59,522 bases of DNA. It comes from JBBDMW01 sp040878005 (GTDB lineage Bacteria > Chloroflexota > Dehalococcoidia > Lucifugimonadales > Lucifugimonadaceae). Location: assembly GCA_040878005.1 (NCBI GenBank), contig JBBDMW010000054.1, positions 1 to 59,522 of the forward strand, given 5' to 3'. The notes under the pieces were generated by a model, which was not told the origin of the DNA, did no database searches, and saw nothing but the letters and a program-made list of their open reading frames with translations. The position numbers were made by a program, and so were the translations under genes. Below are positions 50,903 to 59,522 of the stretch, piece by piece (positions within the stretch are counted from its first letter, which is position 1; each line of letters opens with the position of its first letter).

Positions 50903-52033
50903 TCAGTAATCCAGGCCGCGGTCTTGGGCTGTGGCCGGGGTGCTTGGTGGCGGCGGGTCTTCGTGGGCGGAGCCCTCGTCCAGGCGCTGGTAGATGTACA
51001 CGAACGTGTTGCGCAGGACTGCGATCACTGGGAGCGCTATGAGCAGCCCCAACAGGCCGAACTGGTATCCAGCCATCACCAGGATAATCATGACCAGCGC
51101 CGGGTGAATGTTCACAGCCGTGCCCTGCAGCCGTGGCACCAGGAAGATGTTCTCGAGCTGCTGGATGCCTACGACCAGCAGCAGCACCCACAGCACCGCC
51201 AGCCCCGGGTCGACCGCCAGGGTCACCAGCACGACGATTGCCCCGCCAATCAGCGGGCCGAGCGTGGGGATAAGCTCGGTGAAGCCCAGGATGAGGGCCA
51301 GCGGCAGGGCATACGGCACGCCAATCAGCTCCAGGCCGATCCACGACAGAACTCCAACGATGACGCCCAGGATTAGCTGGACACGGACGTAGCTGCCCAG
51401 CAGCCGGCTGGCGCTGGCCGTTATGTTCCGGGCATCGTCCCGCACCGACTCCGGAAACAGGCCGTAGAAGGACTGGCTCGCCCTGTGCTGGTCTTTGAGC
51501 ACGTAGAAAAGAAAGACCGGTATCACCAGGAACCCGAGCGCCACTGAGAAGCTATCGGCCAGCACAGACAGGACACCCTGCAGCATAGACGTCACCCTCG
51601 CACCCGCCTGGTCGCCCAGGTTCTGCAGGGCGGCGGCAACCTCCACCTTTATGAACTCGGGCACAGTCCTCTCGTAGAAGTCCAGGGCCTCCGCCAGCTG
51701 CACGGAAGCCCGCTCGTAAATGTCCTCACGGTCTTCGATTAGCTCCTGCAGGTTGCTGACCATGGGGGGAACGAACAGCACGGCCAGTACGGACAGCGTG
51801 ACCAGGACCACGCCGTACAGGAGTATCACGGCCAGGAGTCGGGACGTGCTCTCCGAAAGCCGGTTGAACGATATGGCGCGGGCCAGCAGGTTGACCAATG
51901 GCGCCAGGAGGAATGCGAGGATGCCGCCGATGATGAACGGCAGTAGGGCGATCCGGGCCTGCCATAGAAACCAGAGCACGATGGCTGTGACGCCGAGGGC
52001 GAGGATGGTTCTGAGACGCCGGTTGGTGAGCAT
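50903..52033 (-). CDS. AI-2E family transporter
   Basis: Protein of 376 residues with about eight TM helices in the family layout: two at the N-terminus, one at about 66-88, a long amphipathic region (about 95-150), then five more. Family motifs include FLFYVLKDQHR, SYVRVQLILGVIVGVLSWIGL, LGFTELIPTLGPLIGG and QQLENIFLVPRLQGTAVNIHP. Members move autoinducer-2, sodium/protons or unknown solutes; function here is not defined. Pro-rich C-terminal tail. Start ATG 52033. Confidence 0.92.
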   Translation of the reverse strand: MLTNRRLRTILALGVTAIVLWFLWQARIALLPFIIGGILAFLLAPLVNLLARAISFNRLSESTSRLLAVILLYGVVLVTLSVLAVLFVPPMVSNLQELIEDREDIYERASVQLAEALDFYERTVPEFIKVEVAAALQNLGDQAGARVTSMLQGVLSVLADSFSVALGFLVIPVFLFYVLKDQHRASQSFYGLFPESVRDDARNITASASRLLGSYVRVQLILGVIVGVLSWIGLELIGVPYALPLALILGFTELIPTLGPLIGGAIVVLVTLAVDPGLAVLWVLLLVVGIQQLENIFLVPRLQGTAVNIHPALVMIILVMAGYQFGLLGLLIALPVIAVLRNTFVYIYQRLDEGSAHEDPPPPSTPATAQDRGLDY

Positions 52034-52174
52034 GGGTTGGATGCGAGGGAACTGTCGGGTTCGCTGATGGCCCTAATGGTAGATCCTGAGGCTAATGGTA
52101 CTGGCGCCTGTGGGTGTGCGCAGTTTGGCTGGTCAGACATTGCCTGTCGCTTATTTCCACGGGGAGATGGCACA

Positions 52175-53443
52175 ATGTGTCGGAGTCGGGGATACGGCTG
52201 CCAGGGAGCAGAGATATTGATCGAAGCAGATGGCCGGGCTGTGCATAAGCTGCGGAGTGGGGATGTGCTCCAGTTCGCTGAAGCGTCGCTTGAGTACGAA
52301 TATCTAGCGAAACCAGGCGTGACTGCTCCACGCGCCGCAGAATTTTTCGCTGGCATCGGCCTTGTGCGCATGGGACTTGAGCAGGCGGGGTTTGAGGTCG
52401 TCTTCGCCAACGACATCGACAAAGATAAGCTGCATCTATACGAGGCCAATTTCGGCCCCCTGCACATTGTGCCCGGCGATATCCGCGGGCTGAATGGCGC
52501 AGATATCCCCGATGTGGAGGTTGCGACAGCGTCGTTCCCTTGCACTGACCTGTCGCTCGCCGGGAACCGGGCCGGACTATCCGGGGACGCGTCCGGCATG
52601 TTCTGGCACTTCGTGCGTGTGCTCGATGAGATGGGCGCCAGGCGGCCTGCCGCCATCCTGATAGAAAATGTAGTCGGCTTCGGATCGTCGCGGAGCGGAG
52701 ATGATCTGAGAGTGGCGATCGAGCAATTGAACTCACTCGGCTACTGGTGTGACATATTCGTGGCAGATGCGCGCCACTTCATTCCCCAGAGCCGCCCTCG
52801 AATGTTCCTCGTTGGCTCACAAGCACCGGTCGGCGAGCCGGGAAACTGGCAGCCGAGCCAGCTGCGGCCTGCATGGATCAGCCGTTTCGTGAGCCGGAAC
52901 CCGGACCTGATGCTCCATGCGACGCCGCTGTCTCTGCCTGACAGGAACACCGGCACATTGAGCGACGTGGTCGAGCGCCTGCCGCCGGATCACCCGCGGT
53001 GGTGGACGCCAGACCGTCTTGAACGATTCCTCTCCTCCCTCTCGCCAATCCAGGCACGGAGGCTGGAACTGAGGCAGTCGGCCAGGAGCGTCTCGTGGGC
53101 CACAGCATACAGGAGGACAAGGCACTCGAAGCCGGTGTGGGAGATTCGTGCGGACGCAATCAGCGGGTGTCTCAGGACAGCGCGGGGCGGGTCAAGCAAA
53201 CAGGCGTTGGTGGAAACGGGGCGCGGCGATACGCGCGTCCGCTGGATGACGCCGCGCGAGTATGCACGGCTGCAGGGTGCAGGCAGCCTGGAATTGGACA
53301 GCGTAAGCGAGAACAAGGCGCTGTTTGCCCTGGGCGACGCAGTGTGCGTGCCGGTGATCGGCTGGATCGCGGAGAATTGCCTTATGCCGCTTGTAGAGCA
53401 GAGGCGAACGGCACAGAGCGAACAGGTCCGGTCGTTTGCCTAA
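52175..53443 (+). CDS. DNA (cytosine-5) methyltransferase 1
   Basis: Protein of 422 residues from ATG 52175 with GGGGAG upstream; a GTG at 52319 that begins just before motif I is a second possibility. Motif I AEFFAGIGLVRMG (about 55-67), motif IV ASFPCTDLSLAG with catalytic C123, motif VI IENVVGF, motif VIII QSRPRMFLVG, the variable recognition region, motif IX TPREYARLQG and motif X GDAVCVPVIG. Its stop overlaps the GIY-YIG gene by eight bases, and vsr follows, so this is the methylase of a type II system. Confidence 0.93.
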   Translation: MCRSRGYGCQGAEILIEADGRAVHKLRSGDVLQFAEASLEYEYLAKPGVTAPRAAEFFAGIGLVRMGLEQAGFEVVFANDIDKDKLHLYEANFGPLHIVPGDIRGLNGADIPDVEVATASFPCTDLSLAGNRAGLSGDASGMFWHFVRVLDEMGARRPAAILIENVVGFGSSRSGDDLRVAIEQLNSLGYWCDIFVADARHFIPQSRPRMFLVGSQAPVGEPGNWQPSQLRPAWISRFVSRNPDLMLHATPLSLPDRNTGTLSDVVERLPPDHPRWWTPDRLERFLSSLSPIQARRLELRQSARSVSWATAYRRTRHSKPVWEIRADAISGCLRTARGGSSKQALVETGRGDTRVRWMTPREYARLQGAGSLELDSVSENKALFALGDAVCVPVIGWIAENCLMPLVEQRRTAQSEQVRSFA

Positions 53444-54125
53444 TATCAGGCCGCCCGAAGATGTGGCCGCCATAAGGCGGAGGCTCACCACCGCCCTTGA
53501 CGTGACTGATGCAGATGGCCGGAAGGTGGGCGATGCGAGGTTCGGCGTTTACGCCTTCTATGACTATGACGGCGAGCCGATATACGTGGGCCAAACCTAT
53601 GAGAAGATCAGGACACGCATCCGCAGGCACCTGACCAACCAGCGCACAGACGCTGTGGCCATGAACGTCCTTGACCCTTTTGAAGTGGCTGACATAGAGA
53701 TGTGGCCGTTCTTCGAACTGGAAGATCTGGATGCCAAAGACCCTCGCATCCGCTCCACCCTGGATTCGGCTGAGTACACGGTGTTTCAGAAGGTGCTGGG
53801 CGAATCCAGCTTTCACGCCGTGCTGAATGAGAAAGAGCCCAGGCCCACGGAGTTCATCACACTCCCGGACTCGTACAGGGAGAGGATCATCCCGGACGAG
53901 TTCTTTGACATGCGGCGGCATCCTGACACCCGGCTTGCCCGGCGCGCCAGCACCATAGCCAGCCTGGCGAGAGTGATAAGCGAGAGACAGGTGTCGCCGG
54001 GACTCCGGTGGACGCTGCTGACGCAGGCGCGCAGACTGACAAGCCTGGCTGAACGTCGACTGATAGAGATCGAGGGCGGCGGGCCGGTGGTCTCCGGTCC
54101 TGATCTTCCTGACGTGGACGAGTGA
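53436..54125 (+). CDS. GIY-YIG nuclease, probable type II restriction endonuclease (Eco29kI-like)
   Basis: Protein of 229 residues. Catalytic region: FGVYAFYDYDGEPIYVGQT (GIY and YIG equivalents, here GVY and YVG; about 37-55), the conserved Arg in RTRIRRHL, and a downstream Glu in STLDSAEYTVFQ as metal ligand. The arrangement and size match R.Eco29kI-type restriction enzymes, which stand next to C5-methyltransferases. Start TTG 53436 lies inside the methylase end. It cuts unmethylated sites the methylase protects (inferred from context). Confidence 0.83.
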   Translation: MPNIRPPEDVAAIRRRLTTALDVTDADGRKVGDARFGVYAFYDYDGEPIYVGQTYEKIRTRIRRHLTNQRTDAVAMNVLDPFEVADIEMWPFFELEDLDAKDPRIRSTLDSAEYTVFQKVLGESSFHAVLNEKEPRPTEFITLPDSYRERIIPDEFFDMRRHPDTRLARRASTIASLARVISERQVSPGLRWTLLTQARRLTSLAERRLIEIEGGGPVVSGPDLPDVDE

Positions 54126-54126
54126 C

Positions 54127-54582
54127 GTGATGGCGGATGAGCGTCAGCCCCGGCAGAAGCTCCCGCATCCTCATCCCACCAGTGCTGCGGCCACGGCATC
54201 GATGCGGTCGAACCGGAGCGTGGATACTGCTCCGGAGGTCCTGGTGCGGCGTGAGCTGCACCGGCATGGCTGCCGGTTTCGCAAGAACTATGTGATTGCC
54301 GTGCCGGGGGTGAAGGCTCGGGCGGACATCGTGTTTACCCGCTTGCGCCTGGCTGTGTTCATTGATGGGTGCTTCTGGCACCAGTGCCCGGAGCACGGGA
54401 CGATGCCAAGGGCGAATGCAGATTACTGGCAGCCGAAGCTGGACCGGAATGTGGCCCGCGATGAACGGGTGACGCGGCTGCTGGAGGAGTCAGGATGGCG
54501 AGTCCTGCGCATCTGGGAGCATGTGCCAGTTTCGGAGGCATGCGCACTGGTGGTGGAGGCGTTAGGGGAGAGAGGATACTAA
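54127..54582 (+). CDS. vsr: Very short patch repair endonuclease
   Basis: Protein of 151 residues. Signature: RELHRHGCRFRKNY, ADIVFTRLRLAVFIDGCFWH (catalytic Asp in IDGC), QCPEHG (zinc ligands), NADYWQPKLDRNVARDERVT and GWRVLRIWEH. Vsr nicks 5' to T in T:G mismatches made when 5-methylcytosine deaminates, and so repairs the damage caused by a C5-methylase. Starts GTG 54127 or ATG 54130, one base after the nuclease stop. Completes the methylase-nuclease-Vsr cassette. Confidence 0.95.
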   Translation: MMADERQPRQKLPHPHPTSAAATASMRSNRSVDTAPEVLVRRELHRHGCRFRKNYVIAVPGVKARADIVFTRLRLAVFIDGCFWHQCPEHGTMPRANADYWQPKLDRNVARDERVTRLLEESGWRVLRIWEHVPVSEACALVVEALGERGY

Positions 54583-54667
54583 GCAAACCGATCTATTTAC
54601 AATGGTGTTCTAATTGCAAGCTGACAAAATTCCTTTGGTCAATCGACTGCTGACGATGAACGTGCAG

Positions 54668-56656
54668 CTAGATGATTACGGTACTTGCATCTATGGCACT
54701 GAGAAGCCTTGTCAGGCGACCTGCTTCGTCGCTTTTAGCCAGGTAATCCGCATATGACTTATAAGCTCGGTCGATCAACTCTTTATACATAATGACACGA
54801 GCACCATCCACTTTTAGCCTTTCCATCGCTAGTGCTCTCGACTTTGCGTCACGCCCGTCACTGAGTTCTTTCCCAATCACGCACACTATTTCTATTGCCG
54901 CATTGGGTTCACCCGCTTCGAGAAGCAATTTCTCTAAAGCGGTTCGGTACTTTGAAACCTGTTCACTCAATTCTTGGGAAGATAATATTCGCTCCGAACG
55001 TTTCAATTCCACAATCACGTGCTTGCCGCCGGTTTGCTTATACTTTATATCAATCCTCCCTCGAGATTCGTCATCTGTAAGGTCATCTCCAAAAACGTTA
55101 CTAAATTCTCTTTTCAACGTTGATTCTCTGTATTCAGACCCCGTCGCTCGTTCCCACGAAGGATCCAATAGCCATAAATGATCAAACAAATGCTGTTGAA
55201 TAATCTTTTCTAAAAGGTTATCTTCCACCGCTTTTTGCAAAGCACGAATAACCATAATTCGTTCATGTACTATTTGATAATAAAGTGTCTCTTCGAAATC
55301 ATCGACACTCACAAATGCAGCAGCGAAAGCAGGTAGATCTTCTGCCTTAAGATTGTCAAGTTCAGCCAATTGTTGTTTGTGTCTGAGGCTTTCAAATGCT
55401 ATTACGCTGTGTTTAAATAAATTCTTCTTATCATCATCTGCGTCTAGAGTCAATTGGTTGATTTTGCCAAAGAGGGCGCGAGCTTGAGGTTTAAGCGAGC
55501 GCGGTAAACTTGTAAACCATTCATCAATCTCGGGTATCTCTCGCGCCTTCTGTTCTCCATGTTTATTCCGTAAATCAGTCCATACATTCTGAATATGTTT
55601 TAATTGTGAGAGCACAAATTCCTTTAATGCTTGATAGCGAGCATCATCCTCAATAAGTTTTTGACGGCTGCTGGTGGCTATATCATCTTTGTCGTCTACA
55701 TCTAGAAAATCAGCATGTATTTCACCTATAATATATTTAGTGTACATACCACCTTCATTAAAATCCTCTAGCATATCTTCCTGCGCAAGCTTACCACGTA
55801 CCATTATGGTAATCTTGTTCAAGTTGTCAGACCCATCTTTGAGCTGTCCAGATCCGCTGACGGTGCCGATCCACCCACTAATTTGATAATGATCGTCTTC
55901 ATCAACTTTGACGGTATCCATCCTAGTCTCACAGTAATCCGCATTTGTACATAAGGCAGCATAGTCAGTGCTATCACCAAATTGCCATAAATATTGAATT
56001 TTATGGAACCAATCCCTGTCTGATGCGACTATAGAATTGCCGTTAATGGAGATAGCAAAATTATACTGAGGTCCAATAATGCTAAACCTGCGAGCCAGTC
56101 GCCTACGCAATGCACCTTCAGTCTGAGACAAACGTTTCTTTAGATGGTTGAGCTTGATCATTGTTCCTTTAGATATTGAGATGGCTGAAGGGTCGATTGA
56201 TTCAGGGATATAAGTTCCGGAGCCGTCAGTTGCCTCAACAGAACGGGTGATACCTTCGGAGGTCATTTTGAAACCGTGACGGATACTGTCTTTGGCGGAG
56301 TGCACTTCAATTTCATGAGCCACTGAGAATAACGATAGTTTTCCTATGCCTTTGCGCCCCATAACGTCGCGCTTGAATCGCTGAGTCTTCGAGCCACCAT
56401 CTTTTTCGCGTCGTGCATACCCGACATGAAGGTATTTGTCATTGACGTCGCTTGGACTCATACCATGTCCGTCATCACTTATAATGATGTGACCTTGTAC
56501 CGGGTCTATCTGGATCTCGACATTTTCAGCGTCTGCATCCCACGCATTAGCTACCGCCTCAGCGATTACAGCTGGCACATTGCTATATAAATTGACTCCT
56601 AGATGGCGCAACACGTTAAGGCTAATAGACATCTGATATTGAAACGGTTCAGGCAA
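54668..56656 (-). CDS. MORC/MutL-like GHKL ATPase with C-terminal PD-(D/E)XK-type nuclease motif
   Basis: Protein of 662 residues. N-terminal GHKL ATPase: N-box EAVANAWDAD (E33, N37, D40), G1 DDGHGMS (61-67), G2 GRKGIGKLSLF (100-110). A transducer-like middle follows, then helical and coiled regions. The C-terminus has a PD-(D/E)XK-like core: D536 in GRIDIKYK, then E550 and K552 in HVIVELKRSE. GHKL ATPase-nuclease fusions beside C5-methylases were described as MORC/MutL-related restriction proteins (HgiDII/BbrUII type). Here the gene overlaps the methylase end by eight bases. The DNA is visibly AT-richer than the rest, suggesting recent transfer. Confidence 0.82.
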   Translation of the reverse strand: MPEPFQYQMSISLNVLRHLGVNLYSNVPAVIAEAVANAWDADAENVEIQIDPVQGHIIISDDGHGMSPSDVNDKYLHVGYARREKDGGSKTQRFKRDVMGRKGIGKLSLFSVAHEIEVHSAKDSIRHGFKMTSEGITRSVEATDGSGTYIPESIDPSAISISKGTMIKLNHLKKRLSQTEGALRRRLARRFSIIGPQYNFAISINGNSIVASDRDWFHKIQYLWQFGDSTDYAALCTNADYCETRMDTVKVDEDDHYQISGWIGTVSGSGQLKDGSDNLNKITIMVRGKLAQEDMLEDFNEGGMYTKYIIGEIHADFLDVDDKDDIATSSRQKLIEDDARYQALKEFVLSQLKHIQNVWTDLRNKHGEQKAREIPEIDEWFTSLPRSLKPQARALFGKINQLTLDADDDKKNLFKHSVIAFESLRHKQQLAELDNLKAEDLPAFAAAFVSVDDFEETLYYQIVHERIMVIRALQKAVEDNLLEKIIQQHLFDHLWLLDPSWERATGSEYRESTLKREFSNVFGDDLTDDESRGRIDIKYKQTGGKHVIVELKRSERILSSQELSEQVSKYRTALEKLLLEAGEPNAAIEIVCVIGKELSDGRDAKSRALAMERLKVDGARVIMYKELIDRAYKSYADYLAKSDEAGRLTRLLSAIDASTVII

Positions 56657-57689
56657 TTTGCTGCTCCAAATGTACTTTTATGCTTCTGGCAACAGCGCGC
56701 GCTAATTGCACTGGTACTGCATTGCCTATAAGTCTACCAACGGCTTTCATATGCACAGATGAGTGCTCCTCAAAGAACGTATAATCGCGCGGAAACGTTT
56801 GAAGCAATGCAGCTTCTCGGAGGGAAATGGCTCGGTCTTGGTCAGGATGACCGAATCTGCCATTGCCGTAGCCAAACGACTGAGTAGTAATCGTGGGGCT
56901 TAAATTGTCCCACACCATGCGTCCATATACACTTGGATACGTCTTACCTGATGGCAATCGATGACACCCAGCTACGAGTTCATCGGGCCAATCTTTCCAG
57001 GAGCCTCCTGGCCTCGACGCTTGTATTCTTTTTAGGTTAATTTCCGAAAGGGCGCTGCTAGTGTGCAGCGGATCGTCTAACGAACATGATCCAGCTGCAA
57101 TTGGGGGAAGGTCGCGAATTGTTTGCCGCACGGTAACGTACTGGTCTGTTCGATGAGTCGGAGGAATGAGGGAAATCGGACCTAACTTCGACGCGAGAAG
57201 AACAAGTCTTCGCCGACTTTGAGGCACGCCATAATCGGCACATTTAACCTCGCGCCATGAAACAAAATAGCCGCTGGACTCCAACGAATTGACAAAATAT
57301 GCGAATTGAGGATGCTTTGCCAATTGTGGAACGTTTTCCATGGTCACTATTTCTGCATCAATTCCGCGAGCTAGCTCGGAAAACTTACCCAGTAATGACC
57401 ACCGGGTCGTAGACTTGTAATATTGTCGCTGACTATACATTGAATATGGCTGACATGGCGCGCAGCCAGCCAAAATCCTAAGGTCCTGACTGGGAAAGTG
57501 CTCAAGTAATTCTAGAGGGCTGATGTCAACGATATTCTTATGCAAAAACGTTGCATCGTTATTCGATTGAAAAGCGGTTTGACAAGCAGGATCAATATCT
57601 AACCCCAGATTGACAGTCAAACCCTCTAACTCAAAGCCGTGGGTCAGACCGCCGGCGCCGCAGAATAGGTCAATTACAGATGCTTTCAT
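56649..57689 (-). CDS. DNA (cytosine-5) methyltransferase 2
   Basis: Protein of 346 residues. Motif I VIDLFCGAGGLTHGF (5-19), motif IV LAGCAPCQPYSMYS (Cys in PCQ), motif VI TMENVPQL, motif VIII VPQSRRRLVLL, recognition region, motif IX SLREAALLQTFP and motif X IGNAVPVQLARA. All motifs are intact. Start ATG 57689. It is AT-rich like its partner and on the opposite strand to the first cassette. It should modify the site that the GHKL-nuclease protein restricts. Confidence 0.94.
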   Translation of the reverse strand: MKASVIDLFCGAGGLTHGFELEGLTVNLGLDIDPACQTAFQSNNDATFLHKNIVDISPLELLEHFPSQDLRILAGCAPCQPYSMYSQRQYYKSTTRWSLLGKFSELARGIDAEIVTMENVPQLAKHPQFAYFVNSLESSGYFVSWREVKCADYGVPQSRRRLVLLASKLGPISLIPPTHRTDQYVTVRQTIRDLPPIAAGSCSLDDPLHTSSALSEINLKRIQASRPGGSWKDWPDELVAGCHRLPSGKTYPSVYGRMVWDNLSPTITTQSFGYGNGRFGHPDQDRAISLREAALLQTFPRDYTFFEEHSSVHMKAVGRLIGNAVPVQLARAVARSIKVHLEQQIA

Positions 57690-57845
57690 ATACTTTGTTA
57701 GTCAATAGGGAAATTTATGACGAGTCTGCAGCCAATGTGGGGTAAGGCAGTGACGTACTACCCATGGGCCGCAGGAGGCGACTTTAGCGGATGCAGCATT
57801 GCTCGACAAGAGGCAGTGGCATAGAGATTTGCGCGTTGCGAAGCC

Positions 57846-59231
57846 CTACCCCACGCCCAGCTCGCGCTCCACATCCGTTAGCGAGCCGTCTACCGCATTC
57901 GCCAATTCGTCCACCTCGTCGGCAGTGATGGTAAGGGGTGGGGCCAGGGGGAGGATGTAGGCGGGGACCCTGATCCAGACGCCGCGATCTCGCAGTCTTT
58001 CGGTGAGGCGGGCATTCACGCCCAGCTTCGGATCGAAGTGCTCCCTGGTCTGCCGGTCCTTGACGAACTCGATGCCCTGGATGAGGCCGGTGCCGCGGAC
58101 GTCGCCGATGATGGGGTGTTTTTCTTTCATCTCAGCGAGGTGTTCTTTCATCTGCTCGCCGCGCAGGCGGGAGTTTTCTACGAGGTTTTCCCGCTCCATG
58201 ATCTCCAGGTTTTTGAGGGCGGCGGCTGCTCCGGCGGGGTGGCTGGAGTATGTGAACATGTGGCTGAAGGTTTTGTCCGGGCCGCCTGAGAAGACGTCTG
58301 CGATTTCCCTGGTGGCGATTGCGCCGCCGAGTGGGAAGTAGCCGCTGGTGATGCCCTTGGCGAAGCTCATGATGTCAGGATTGACGCCGACGTATTCTGC
58401 GCCGAACCATGTGCCGAGGCGGCCGAAGCCGGTGATGACTTCATCGAATATGAGCAGGACGCCGTAGCGGTCGCAGATGTCTCGCACTCGCTGCCAGTAG
58501 CCAGGTGGCGGGACGACTCCGCCGAGGGGCTGCGAGACGGGTTCGCCGAGCACTGCGGAGACGGAGTCTGGGCCGTGGAAGAGGATGGCCTGCTCGATGG
58601 CGTCTGCGGTTTTCTGGGCGCATTCTTCGGGTGATGTGCTGCCGAGCTCGCACCGGTAAGGGTTGGGCTGGGGGACGTGGACGGCGTTTGGCGGTACGGG
58701 CTGGTAGTCGGTCCGGGGGAAGCCTGGGTGGCCGCCGTGCCACATGGTGCCGTATGTGGCGCCGTGGTATGAGCCGCGGCGGCTGATGACTTTGTAGCGG
58801 CCTTTTTCGCCGCGCCGCATGTGGTATGCCTGGGCCATTTTGAGGGCGGTTTCGTTGGCCTCGGAGCCGCCCTGGGTGAAGAAGGTGCGGGTGAGGCCGC
58901 CGGGTGTGATCTGGTCGAGCTTGACGGCGAGTTGGACGGTGGTGGGGGTGGCGCCGGCGTATACGTTCATGCTGACGCTGGCGAGTTGTTCGTATACGGC
59001 CCTGGCGATCTCTTCCCGGCCGTGGCCGACGTTCCGGAAGTACATGCCGGATATGCCGTCGATGAACGTCCGGCCTTCGAGGTCGGTTACGCGTATGCCT
59101 TCGGCGCTTTTGAGCATGAGGGGGCCGCCTTCTTCTGCGAGCTGGGCGGCGTTGTTCATGCCTACGAAGAGGTGGTCAATGGCTGCCTGGTGGAGGGCGG
59201 GTGCGTCGTTGGGGCCGGGTATGGTGGGCAT
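57846..59231 (-). CDS. Class III PLP aminotransferase
   Basis: Protein of 461 residues from ATG 59231 (MPTIPGPNDAPALHQ); the longer frame has no likeness. PLP-site motifs: FFTQGGSEANETALKMA, RRGSYHGATYGTMWHGG, IFDEVITGFGRLGTWFG (Asp to the pyridine nitrogen) and SFAKGITSGYFPLGG with the Schiff-base Lys. Fits the omega-amino acid:pyruvate / 4-aminobutyrate group; substrate not determined. Flanked by the AT-rich methylase pair and by a repeat copy. Confidence 0.9.
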   Translation of the reverse strand: MPTIPGPNDAPALHQAAIDHLFVGMNNAAQLAEEGGPLMLKSAEGIRVTDLEGRTFIDGISGMYFRNVGHGREEIARAVYEQLASVSMNVYAGATPTTVQLAVKLDQITPGGLTRTFFTQGGSEANETALKMAQAYHMRRGEKGRYKVISRRGSYHGATYGTMWHGGHPGFPRTDYQPVPPNAVHVPQPNPYRCELGSTSPEECAQKTADAIEQAILFHGPDSVSAVLGEPVSQPLGGVVPPPGYWQRVRDICDRYGVLLIFDEVITGFGRLGTWFGAEYVGVNPDIMSFAKGITSGYFPLGGAIATREIADVFSGGPDKTFSHMFTYSSHPAGAAAALKNLEIMERENLVENSRLRGEQMKEHLAEMKEKHPIIGDVRGTGLIQGIEFVKDRQTREHFDPKLGVNARLTERLRDRGVWIRVPAYILPLAPPLTITADEVDELANAVDGSLTDVERELGVG

Positions 59232-59359
59232 GGGTCCTGTGGTGCTGTTGGCTGGTGGGTTTTGGCGCGCTGGTGGCTGGTGCGCGCGGTTTGTTGTGCG
59301 GGAGAGTATAGGCGAGTGGCGAGGTAGTTGCGTGAGGGGCACACTGCTCATCCTTAAAC

Positions 59360-59450
59360 ACCCGGCCCTACGTTGCCTCGACCCATCTTTGTTGGCTCGA
59401 CCGCTTCTTTGTCTCGGCCCATCTTTGTCTCGACCGGAGGAGCCTGTCTC
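59360..59450. repeat. Interspersed intergenic repeat copy, right edge
   Basis: Contains repeated 'cccatctttgt' words and a 'tttgtctcgacc' block, the reverse complement of the 'ggtcgagacaaag' phrase seen in other copies. No gene found between 59232 and the window end. Confidence 0.55.
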
Positions 59451-59522
59451 AAAAGTACTTCCGGTTCTCTCGCGATTGCGGCGGGTAAAGGGTAGCGTGT
59501 CTGGATGCTGTGATCCCTGCGA

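Noticed and set aside
50903..57689. Prophage or integrative element carrying the methylases
   Set aside because: No integrase, transposase, attachment-site tRNA or phage structural gene in the window; only composition suggests transfer of the second pair.

Overview
The window reads as a high-GC bacterial metagenome-assembled scaffold. It has four N gaps: two of 10 N (18437-18446, 32584-32593) and two of 100 N (40244-40343, 48721-48820). Gene content fits a Chloroflexota lineage, most plausibly SAR202/Dehalococcoidia-like. The reasons are three divergent enolase-superfamily dehydratase/racemase genes in about 38 kb, a leucine-type T-box on the branched-chain amino acid operon, frequent GTG/TTG starts, and interspersed intergenic repeats. 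This placement is an inference from content, not from a marker tree.

Region by region. 0.2-9.6 kb: Nudix hydrolase, membrane-anchored alpha/beta hydrolase, a Wzz/BY-kinase-like protein facing a degenerate half-paralog, then comEA-comEC for DNA uptake. 9.8-15.1 kb: enolase-superfamily enzyme 1, ilvE behind a leader with an intrinsic terminator, a PAP2-fold protein lacking its catalytic histidines, a CpsB-type PHP phosphatase and a PIG-L deacetylase. 15.3-22.0 kb: glyA, rpsF-ssb-rpsR with acidic tails on S6 and S18, a parvulin foldase, hom and thrC. 22.0-28.7 kb: GNAT/FemAB-like protein, GT4 glycosyltransferase, GH15 glucoamylase/trehalase and small proteins. 28.8-39.4 kb: the branched-chain cluster, T-box then ilvB-ilvN-ilvC-leuA, leuC-(DUF4328)-leuD, leuB.

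39.4-51 kb is accessory DNA: remnants of a permease gene and another gene, a lipoprotein split by a gap, a DegT-like aminotransferase, enolase-superfamily enzymes 2 and 3, a penicillin acylase-family hydrolase, a possible small-peptide/structured-RNA locus, hicB with a broken hicA, and a Fic protein preceded by operator-like repeats. Copies of a modular repeat family whose hairpins keep pairing while sequence changes are concentrated here.

51-57.7 kb is a defence island with two DNA cytosine methyltransferase systems side by side. One is C5-methyltransferase + GIY-YIG nuclease + Vsr, with the composition of the rest of the scaffold. The other is a visibly AT-richer, opposite-strand pair: a C5-methyltransferase and a GHKL ATPase with a C-terminal PD-(D/E)XK-like motif, resembling the MORC/MutL-like ATPases of restriction systems. 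The window ends with a class III aminotransferase and another repeat copy.

The clearest joint function is branched-chain amino acid synthesis. ilvB, ilvN, ilvC, leuA, leuC, leuD, leuB and ilvE are all present, with candidate transcript-termination control in front of ilvE, ilvB and leuC. No tRNA, rRNA, CRISPR array, integrase or transposase was seen.
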